A stretch of 6,216 nucleotides of DNA from Solirubrobacterales bacterium (GTDB lineage: Bacteria > Actinomycetota > Thermoleophilia > Solirubrobacterales > 70-9): NCBI GenBank assembly GCA_030152505.1, contig JASLJO010000257.1:1-6216 (forward strand), written 5' to 3'. Positions 1 through 6,216 of the stretch are shown here, piece after piece. The notes under the pieces were generated by a model. That model did no database searches and was not told where the DNA came from. It saw nothing but the letters and a program-made list of their open reading frames with translations. A program made the translations under genes and the position numbers. The first letter of the stretch is position 1; each line of letters starts with the position of its first letter.

Positions 1-62
1 CTTCGCTGGCCAAAGGCTTGGCGTCGGCCCTGAGTCCGTCGTCCCGAACCCGCGTCGCATAA
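1..62 (+). CDS. Possible 3' tail of an upstream gene (partial, unidentified)
   Basis: Starting at position 3, one plus-strand frame reads 19 codons (S-L-A-K-G-L-A-S-A-L-S-P-S-S-R-T-R-V-A) and then a TAA stop at 60-62. Fifteen of the 19 codons end in G or C, matching the real genes of this window. The stop falls 20 bp before the stop of the convergent dioxygenase gene, with a hairpin filling the gap, which is a normal arrangement for two convergent gene ends. The residues are too few and too low in complexity to name a family. It could equally be non-coding sequence that happens to be open, so the call is tentative. Confidence 0.4.
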   Translation, partial: SLAKGLASALSPSSRTRVA

Positions 63-80
63 GGCCTGCCCGGACAGGCC
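63..80. terminator. GC hairpin between convergent gene ends, candidate bidirectional terminator
   Basis: GGCCTG (63-68) and CAGGCC (75-80) form a perfect 6-bp stem around a 6-nt loop. The hairpin lies exactly between the TAA at 60-62 of the possible upstream gene and the minus-strand TGA at 83-85 of the dioxygenase gene. No real U-tract follows on either strand (the minus strand continues with TTATGCG), so if it terminates transcription it is a weak or non-canonical terminator. Placement is the main argument. Confidence 0.4.
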
Positions 81-82
81 CC

Positions 83-1477
83 TCACGCAGGCACGTCGGC
101 GCCGGTCTCGACTGGCCGTCCTTCGTCCCTCCAGGTGCCGACCCCGCCATAGGCGACGTGGATCGTCACGAACCCCTCGCGCTGCAGCACCGACGCGGCG
201 AGCCCGCTGCGTTTGCCGCCCTTGCAGATCGTCGCCAGCGGCCGGTCTCGCGGCAGCTCGTCGAGCCTGCGTGCCAGCGCGCCATAGGGGATGTGGAGCG
301 AGCCGGCGATATGCCCGTCGGCGTACTCGCCGGCGCTGCGTACGTCGAGGACCAGCGGCGGCTCGCCTCCATCCAGCATCTCGGCAAGTTCAGTCGGCCC
401 GATCGGCTCGATCCGCGCGACCGGCCGTTCCTCCGCCCGCCAGGCGCTCATGCCCCCGCCCAGGAAGCCGTGCACCTTCAGGCCGACCGAGGCCAGCAGC
501 TCGGCCGCCTCCAGCTCGTTCCCATCGGAGGCGGCGACGACGACCACCCCGCCGTCGGGCGGTACCACCTGGGCGACCTTGGTGGCGAAGCCGGTGTCGT
601 AGGCGGAGGCGCTGATCGCGCCCGGGATGTGGGCCTCGTCGAACTGCTCGTTGGTGCGCGAGTCGACCGCGAAGGCGCCGGCGGCGATCGCCGCCTCGAA
701 GCGGCGCGGCGTCAGCCGTGCGGGCGAGCTGATCGACTCGACCAGCGGACCGCGATTCAGGGCGACGATGTGCTCGACGTTGGGCGGCCGCTCGCCAATG
801 CTGGCCACCGCGTCCTCGACGAACTCCGCTTCGTCACTCAGCCCGAGGGCGCGGTTGTGGTGTCGCTCGAAGCCGATCGTCGTCGAGGTCTTGAGGTCGA
901 TGCCGGAGCTGCCGCAGAGCGATCCGCCGAGGTGCGCAGGCCAGACCTCGACCTCGTCGGGCAGTGAGAGCAGGCGCTTGTGGAGGGAGCGGAAGATCCC
1001 CGCCGCTCCCTCGCGCGGCTCGACCGCCAGGTCGGGCCGGGCGACGTCGCCGACGAAGAGCGAGTCGCCGCTCAGCACCGCCACCGGGTCGCCACCGCGC
1101 TCGGCGTCGCGCAGCAGGAAGGAGGTGTGCTCGGGTCGGTGGCCGGGGGTGTGGATCGCCTCGATCGTGACCCCATTGCCCAGGGCCAGCGTCCAGCCGT
1201 CGGCGAGCGGCTCGTGCTCGTATTCGGCCTCGGCCAGCTCGCTGATGTGGATCGTCGCCCCAGTGGCCCGTGCCAGCCGCCCGTGGCCGGAGACGTGGTC
1301 GGCGTGGTTGTGCGTCTCCAGCACGTGCTCGATCCGCACCCCGTGCAGGCGGGCGAGGTTCACGTAGGGGTCGATGTCCCATTGCGGGTCCACCACCGCG
1401 GCGACCCCGGCGCCCGCGTCTCCCACCAGATAGGAGGCGCAGCCGAGGTCCTCGTGGATGATCTGTCGGAAGAGCAA
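83..1477 (-). CDS. Persulfide dioxygenase-rhodanese protein, CstB-like (MBL fold + pseudo-rhodanese + rhodanese)
   Basis: The 464-residue protein should act in the cytoplasm on sulfane sulfur, oxidising persulfides to sulfite with a non-heme iron and then moving sulfur onto or off its rhodanese. Residues 1-245 are an ETHE1-type metallo-beta-lactamase domain. It has HxHxDH (H56, H58, D60, H61), the TPGHRPEHT stretch with H113 and the GDSLFVGDVARPDL stretch with D138; by family knowledge H56, H113 and D138 are the likely iron ligands. C188 lies in a GSLCGSSG stretch. Residues 255-355 are rhodanese-like, but the active loop (A315-A-S-D-G-N-E) has no cysteine. Residues 360-455 are a second rhodanese with the CxxGxR loop C418-KGGKR. 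This order matches staphylococcal CstB. The start is a TTG at 1477 preceded by GAAGG, giving MLFRQIIHEDLGCASYLVGD, where family members begin. Upstream extensions would run antisense into acs. No sulfide:quinone reductase or CsoR-type regulator lies in the window. Confidence 0.93.
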   Translation of the reverse strand: MLFRQIIHEDLGCASYLVGDAGAGVAAVVDPQWDIDPYVNLARLHGVRIEHVLETHNHADHVSGHGRLARATGATIHISELAEAEYEHEPLADGWTLALGNGVTIEAIHTPGHRPEHTSFLLRDAERGGDPVAVLSGDSLFVGDVARPDLAVEPREGAAGIFRSLHKRLLSLPDEVEVWPAHLGGSLCGSSGIDLKTSTTIGFERHHNRALGLSDEAEFVEDAVASIGERPPNVEHIVALNRGPLVESISSPARLTPRRFEAAIAAGAFAVDSRTNEQFDEAHIPGAISASAYDTGFATKVAQVVPPDGGVVVVAASDGNELEAAELLASVGLKVHGFLGGGMSAWRAEERPVARIEPIGPTELAEMLDGGEPPLVLDVRSAGEYADGHIAGSLHIPYGALARRLDELPRDRPLATICKGGKRSGLAASVLQREGFVTIHVAYGGVGTWRDEGRPVETGADVPA

Positions 1478-1530
1478 TGCGGCCTTCGGTAGCTTTTCTC
1501 GCTCAGAGTAGCGGCCAACGGAGGAGCCAA
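1478..1530. promoter_or_regulatory. 53-bp divergent spacer between dioxygenase and acs
   Basis: The start codons of the two divergent genes are separated by only 53 bp, so their promoters must overlap each other or lie partly inside the opposite coding region. I see no convincing -35/-10 pair. The AT-richest part is GTAGCTTTTCTCGC around 1490-1503. A 10-nt imperfect direct repeat, gcggccttcg (1479-1488) and gcggccaacg (1511-1520), flanks it. Its meaning is unknown, and the second copy runs into the acs ribosome binding site. Confidence 0.4.
1520..1526 (+). promoter_or_regulatory. Ribosome binding site that fixes the acs start
   Basis: GGAGGAG lies 4 nt before the ATG at 1531 (about 7 nt from the GGAGG core at 1520-1524), close to an ideal Shine-Dalgarno arrangement. 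The frame is open back to an ATG at 1477, but those 18 extra residues (MRPSVAFLAQSSGQRRSQ) do not resemble the family N-terminus. That ATG also overlaps the dioxygenase TTG start region, so 1531 is preferred. Confidence 0.8.
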
Positions 1531-3516
<1,986 letters not shown>

Positions 3517-3518
3517 CG

Positions 3519-4328
3519 TCAACCGGGCGCGCGGTCGTCGATCATCCGCTCGACCGCGATCTCGAGCGCCTCGAGCTTCTCGCGGACGCTGCGCAGCTCT
3601 CGCATCGCCGCGGCCTCGGCGCTCAGGTTCTCCTCCTCCAGCTCCCTCTCGACTTCGGCGATCTCGGGGCCGAGGAAGCGCTGGGCGATCGCGCCGGTGA
3701 GCAGGGCGACGAAGGAGATGCCGACGATGACCACGGCCACCGCCACCACCTCGCCCCCGGTCGTCGTTGGGTAGATGTTCGAGCCGAGCGTCGTCATCGA
3801 GGTGACCGCCCAGTAGATCCCGTCCCAGGCATTGAGGTGCTGGCTGTGTTTCTCGAAGCCGACGAAGAGGGCGCCGCCGGCGACCGCGGTGAGGACGGCG
3901 AGCAGCGCCGCGTAGTGCAGGCCGCGCAACGAGAACGCCTGGCGTGAGAGCTGGGCGAGGCGCAGCAGTCGCAACAGGCGCAGCAGTCGCAGGACCCGCA
4001 GGCTCTGCAGGCCGGCGGGCAGCACGGGCGGCGTGAAGAGGACGATGATCAGGTCGAGCGGGTGGTGGCGCAACCACATCCGGCGTTCCGGCACGACGGC
4101 CAGCATCACCACCAACTCGGTGAGGAAGGCGAGCCAGATGATCCAGTTGAGGGCACGGGCGATGTCAAGAAGCCAGCCGCCCGGGTGGGACTCGTTGATC
4201 GCCACCGCCGGGATCGTCAGCGACGCCGCGATCAGCATCGGCGTGTTGAGGATTTCGGCGACCCGCGTGCTGCGCGCGTCCATCCCCGGCTCGTAGGCGA
4301 CCGGCTTCGCTGAGCACTGGCTGGCCAT
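3519..4328 (-). CDS. Voltage-sensor-type ion channel (potassium channel superfamily) with atypical filter
   Basis: The 269-residue membrane protein has the six-segment plan of Kv-like channels. S1 is near 27-44, S2 53-79, S3 91-104, S4 107-127, S5 137-157, the pore helix 166-180 and S6 193-215. S4 has arginine at every third position (R111, R114, R117, R120, R123) in an otherwise leucine-rich helix, a clear voltage-sensor pattern. The pore reads T-S-M-T-T-L-G-S-N-I-Y-P (176-187). The expected TVGYG is replaced by TLGSN, so potassium selectivity cannot be assumed. Similar TTxGS filters occur, as I recall, in a group of bacterial Kv-like proteins. Residues 222-264 are charged and heptad-like, probably a cytoplasmic tetramerising coiled coil. 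No RCK/TrkA domain is present. The start at 4328 has only a weak AGG upstream; M16 (codon 4281-4283) is an alternative that keeps all membrane segments. Confidence 0.88.
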   Translation of the reverse strand: MASQCSAKPVAYEPGMDARSTRVAEILNTPMLIAASLTIPAVAINESHPGGWLLDIARALNWIIWLAFLTELVVMLAVVPERRMWLRHHPLDLIIVLFTPPVLPAGLQSLRVLRLLRLLRLLRLAQLSRQAFSLRGLHYAALLAVLTAVAGGALFVGFEKHSQHLNAWDGIYWAVTSMTTLGSNIYPTTTGGEVVAVAVVIVGISFVALLTGAIAQRFLGPEIAEVERELEEENLSAEAAAMRELRSVREKLEALEIAVERMIDDRAPG

Positions 4329-4377
4329 CCGCGCCTACTTCGACGCGCGCCGCCGGGTGCCTACCCGTGTACCTGCT

Positions 4378-4421
4378 CGGATGCGCCTTTTGCTCGCCAT
4401 AGGAGCAAAAGGCCGCATCCG
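4378..4421. repeat. Long near-perfect inverted repeat in the channel/marR spacer
   Basis: The left arm CGGATGCGCCTTTTGCTC (4378-4395) and right arm GAGCAAAAGGCCGCATCCG (4403-4421) are complementary over 18 bp with one bulged C at 4413, around a 7-nt loop GCCATAG. T4377 and A4422 add one more outer pair. It lies between two divergent start codons, 49 bp upstream of the channel start and 32 bp upstream of marR, so it is not a conventional terminator. Neither side is followed by a T-tract. It may be a dyad for a regulator, a 5'-leader structure, or a copy of a dispersed palindrome. The inner TTTTGCT shares TTTGCT with the putative operator at 4426-4440. Confidence 0.7.
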
Positions 4422-4425
4422 AAGA

Positions 4426-4440
4426 TAGTTTGCTAAACTA
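4426..4440. promoter_or_regulatory. Candidate MarR operator
   Basis: TAGTTTGCTAAACTA is a perfect inverted repeat (TAGTTT/AAACTA) with a 3-nt centre, ending 13 bp before the marR ATG. Its size, AT-rich arms and GC-containing centre are typical of operators bound by MarR-family dimers, and this stretch stands out as AT-rich in a very GC-rich background. The following TAATTATC (4439-4446) may overlap a -10 element. By family analogy, binding here would repress the marR-exporter pair, with release on ligand binding. This is inferred from position and symmetry only. Confidence 0.5.
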
Positions 4441-4453
4441 ATTATCAGGGCTA

Positions 4454-4930
4454 ATGACTTTAGAGGCGACTGACACCGCACTCACCGACGCCGCCGCCAG
4501 GCTGCGGATGGCGATCGTGCGAACCTCGCGGCGGCTGCGGCAGGAGGCGGCGGGCGCGGTGGGCGAGCTGACGCCAACCGCGGCGGCGGCACTGGCGACG
4601 GTCGAGCGGCACGGGCCGCTGACGCCCAGCGAGCTCGCCGAGATCGAGCGGGTCAAACGGCCGACGGCGACGCGGACGCTGGGCGTGCTCGGCGACGCCG
4701 GCCTGGTCGAGCGTGCCCCCGACCCTGAGGACGGTCGTAGCGCCCTGGTCAGCATCACCGCCGAAGGACGGGAGCGGTTGCGCCGCCTTCGCGGCCGCAA
4801 GAATGCCTACCTGGCGCGCCGCATGCGCGACCTGCCGGACGCCGATGTCGCCACCCTGACGCGAGCCGCGGCGATCCTCGAGCGCATCCTCGAGGACGAG
4901 CGCCCGCCGAAGCGCGGGGTGCGGAGTTGA
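4454..4930 (+). CDS. MarR-family transcriptional regulator
   Basis: The 158-residue protein is a winged-helix repressor of normal MarR length that should bind DNA as a dimer. An N-terminal dimerisation helix (about 8-34) is followed by the winged helix. Its parts are LTPTAAAALATVERHG (39-54), the second helix TPSELAEIERV (57-67), the recognition helix RPTATRTLGVLGDAGL (69-84), and the wing with the family signature DPEDGRS (90-96). C-terminal helices (about 106-150) complete the dimer interface. There is no cysteine, so thiol-oxidation sensing of the OhrR type is excluded and a small-molecule ligand is more likely. A stop in frame at 4439-4441 makes ATG 4454 the earliest ATG, with AGGG only 3 nt before it. 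The gene overlaps the following exporter by 4 nt and has a palindrome immediately upstream, so it probably regulates itself and the exporter. The divergent channel gene could also be a target. Confidence 0.93.
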   Translation: MTLEATDTALTDAAARLRMAIVRTSRRLRQEAAGAVGELTPTAAAALATVERHGPLTPSELAEIERVKRPTATRTLGVLGDAGLVERAPDPEDGRSALVSITAEGRERLRRLRGRKNAYLARRMRDLPDADVATLTRAAAILERILEDERPPKRGVRS

Positions 4931-6216
4931 GCGCGGCGGTGCGGCGCAGCTTCGGCTCCCTCTCCGTTCCCAACTATCGCCGCTACTTCTTCGGCCAGGT
5001 CGTCTCGCTCTCCGGCAACTGGATGCAGACGGTCGCGGCCGTCTGGCTGATCCTCGAGCTGACCGGAAGCGGTGTCGCAGTAGGTCTCACCACCGCTCTG
5101 CAGTTCCTGCCGATGCTCCTTCTCGGCGCCTGGGGCGGCCTGCTCGCTGACCGTTTCCCGAAGCGCAGCCTTTTGATGGCGACCCAGGCGCTGATGGCGC
5201 TTCCCGCGATCGGCCTCTTCTCGGTGACTGAGGCGGGCGTCGTCGCGCCCTGGATGGTCTATCTCGCCGTCCTCGCCATGGGCATGGTCAATGCGGTCGA
5301 TAACCCGACTCGGCAGAGCTTCGTCATCGAGATGGTCGGCCCTGACCGGGTGGTCAACGCGGTCAGCCTCAACAGCGTCATCGTCCAGTCGGCGCGGATC
5401 GTCGGCCCGGCCATCGCCGGTCTGCTGATCGCCGGGGTCGGCGTCGGTCCCTGCTTCGCCGTCAACGCGCTCACCTTTGCCGTGATGATCGGTGCGCTGT
5501 GGAGCATGGACCCGGTGCAGCTGCGTTCGGCGCCGGCGGCCGGGCGCGAGCCGGGCGCGATCCGCGCCGGCCTGCGCTACGTGCGTCGCACGCCCGAGCT
5601 GGCGATCCCGCTGGCGCTGATGGCCCTGGTCGGCACCTTCGGCTTCAACTTCCAGGTCGTCCTGCCGCTGCTCGCCACCTTCAGCTTCGACGGCGGCGCC
5701 GGCGCCTATGCGGCGATGGTCAGCGCGATGGGCGTCGGCTCGGTCGTCGGCGCTTTGATCACCGGTTCGCATGGGCGCACCGGCCCGCGCCTGATCGCCG
5801 CCGCCGCGCTCGCCTTCGGCGCGACTGCCCTGTTCGCCGCCGCGATGCCCTCGCTGGCGCTGGAGATCCCGATGCTCGCCCTGCTCGGCGCCGCCGCGGT
5901 CACCTTTGCCGCCGGCATCAACTCGAGCCTGCAGCTCGCGGTCGAGCCGGCGATGCGCGGCCGCGTTATGGCCCTCTACTCGGTCGTCTTCCTCGGCTCG
6001 ACGCCGATCGGGGGCCCGCTCAGCGGCTGGCTCTCCGAAGCGTATGACCCACGCGTAGCCCTCTTACTGGCCGCCGTTTCGGGTCTCGCCGCCGCCTGGG
6101 CCGCCCGCGCTTCCTTCAAGCGGCTGGAGCCGCAAGATCCGCACACGACCGTGGTCGAGGTTAGTTGCGCTGGGCGAACCAAACCTCGACCACGGCCAGG
6201 ATCGGTTGACGCTCAG
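4927..6216 (+). CDS. MFS exporter, transmembrane secretion effector (EntS/MFS_3-like) family, 3' end not reached
   Basis: The product is an inner-membrane proton-coupled efflux transporter of the major facilitator superfamily, substrate unknown. The N-terminus (FGSLSVPNYRRYFFGQVVSL at residues 9-28, then GNWMQTVAAVWLILELTGS) is characteristic of the MFS_3 group. Motif A is GGLLADRFPKR (70-80), followed by DNPTRQSF (125-132), another family hallmark. Alternating hydrophobic segments continue to about residue 398, close to twelve helices. The probable start is TTG at 4927, whose last two bases form the TGA stop of marR (TTGA overlap), suggesting translational coupling. GTG 4939 is an alternative. 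The MarR-exporter pairing suggests ligand-induced efflux of a drug or metabolite. The frame stays open for 430 codons to the window end, about the full family length. The last 19 codons have poor G/C third positions (7 of 19), so the true end may be an overlap into the next gene. Confidence 0.9.
   Translation, partial: MSAAVRRSFGSLSVPNYRRYFFGQVVSLSGNWMQTVAAVWLILELTGSGVAVGLTTALQFLPMLLLGAWGGLLADRFPKRSLLMATQALMALPAIGLFSVTEAGVVAPWMVYLAVLAMGMVNAVDNPTRQSFVIEMVGPDRVVNAVSLNSVIVQSARIVGPAIAGLLIAGVGVGPCFAVNALTFAVMIGALWSMDPVQLRSAPAAGREPGAIRAGLRYVRRTPELAIPLALMALVGTFGFNFQVVLPLLATFSFDGGAGAYAAMVSAMGVGSVVGALITGSHGRTGPRLIAAAALAFGATALFAAAMPSLALEIPMLALLGAAAVTFAAGINSSLQLAVEPAMRGRVMALYSVVFLGSTPIGGPLSGWLSEAYDPRVALLLAAVSGLAAAWAARASFKRLEPQDPHTTVVEVSCAGRTKPRPRPGSVDAQ
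6149..6195. repeat. 14-bp perfect inverted repeat at convergent gene ends, candidate bidirectional terminator
   Basis: CCGTGGTCGAGGTT (6149-6162) is repeated in exact inverted orientation as AACCTCGACCACGG (6182-6195), with a 19-nt interior. Inside, GTT/AAC (6164-6166 with 6177-6179) and CGC/GCG (6168-6170 with 6174-6176) can continue the helix with small bulges around a TGG loop. No T-tract follows on either strand. It spans the putative stop of a convergent minus-strand gene (6161-6163) and lies inside the open exporter frame. A bidirectional hairpin terminator is the simplest reading. Confidence 0.6.
6161..6216 (-). CDS. Possible 3' tail of a convergent gene (partial, unidentified)
   Basis: On the minus strand one frame enters from beyond the window and reads 17 codons (E-R-Q-P-I-L-A-V-V-E-V-W-F-A-Q-R-N) to a TAA at 6163-6161. 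Fourteen of the 17 codons end in G or C, while the opposing plus-strand exporter frame over the same bases has only 7 of 19, so codon use favours the minus strand as the evolved coding strand here. The peptide has a plausible mix of hydrophobic and polar residues for a protein C-terminus, but it is too short to assign a family. It would be convergent with the MFS exporter. Confidence 0.4.
   Translation of the reverse strand, partial: ERQPILAVVEVWFAQRN

Noticed and set aside
9..22. Small inverted repeat GCCAA/TTGGC with a 4-nt loop at the left edge
   Set aside because: The stem is only 5 bp and lies inside the possible upstream gene tail, with no T-tract.
1..82. Checked the left edge for a tRNA or tmRNA remnant because the minus strand contains GGGTTCGGGAC
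   Set aside because: No paired T-arm, acceptor stem or other cloverleaf arms can be drawn around it.
158..967. Open frames on the plus strand opposite the dioxygenase gene (also 627-1367 and 980-1492)
   Set aside because: They are antisense to well-conserved domains, have arginine- and proline-rich or featureless products, and lack good ribosome binding sites.
1477..1530. N-terminal extension of acs from the ATG at 1477
   Set aside because: The 18 extra residues are unlike the family, and a strong GGAGGAG site sits just before ATG 1531.
4354..4367. Small inverted repeat CGGGT/ACCCG with a 4-nt loop upstream of the channel start
   Set aside because: A 5-bp GC stem is expected by chance in sequence this GC-rich and has no positional support.
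4807..5772. A 321-codon minus-strand frame antisense to the exporter
   Set aside because: It gives a hydrophilic, D/R/H/E-rich translation typical of the complement of transmembrane helices. The plus-strand MFS signatures are unambiguous.
5499..6047. A plus-strand frame inside the exporter starting at an ATG
   Set aside because: It is an off-frame reading of MFS helices with an arginine- and alanine-rich product and no family motif.

Overview
The window is a GC-rich bacterial chromosomal segment. Third codon positions are overwhelmingly G or C in all five main genes. The encoded proteins (a transmembrane secretion effector-type MFS exporter, a MarR regulator, an AMP-forming acetyl-CoA synthetase and a persulfide dioxygenase-rhodanese protein) fit a high-GC actinomycete-like organism. 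A deep-branching Actinomycetota lineage such as Thermoleophilia is only my guess; no rRNA or tRNA is present to place it.

Layout from left to right. (1) Positions 1-62 look like the last codons of a plus-strand gene. A GC hairpin separates it from a convergent minus-strand gene (83-1477) for a three-domain protein: an ETHE1-type metallo-beta-lactamase-fold persulfide dioxygenase, a rhodanese-like domain without its cysteine, and an intact C-terminal rhodanese. This is the architecture of CstB. (2) Only 53 bp away, a divergent acs gene (1531-3516) encodes acetyl-CoA synthetase with every diagnostic motif. (3) Convergent with acs, and only 2 bp from its stop, is a minus-strand gene (3519-4328) for a six-segment voltage-sensor-type ion channel. 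It has a regular arginine-rich S4 and a non-canonical selectivity filter. (4) A 125-bp divergent spacer holds a long near-perfect hairpin and a separate short palindrome that looks like a MarR operator. (5) From there a plus-strand pair is transcribed: a MarR regulator (4454-4930) and, overlapping its stop codon, an MFS exporter (4927 to the window end, stop not reached). (6) At the right edge a 14-bp perfect inverted repeat sits where the exporter frame appears to run into the 3' end of a convergent minus-strand gene.

Functionally the window is a set of small, tightly packed units rather than one pathway. They are sulfane-sulfur (persulfide) detoxification, acetate activation to acetyl-CoA, ion flux, and a probably self-regulated efflux module. 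I see no mobile element, CRISPR array or RNA gene, and no clear evidence of a wholly new system. The items most worth a second look are the channel filter, the two palindromes in front of marR, and the overlapping gene ends at the right edge.
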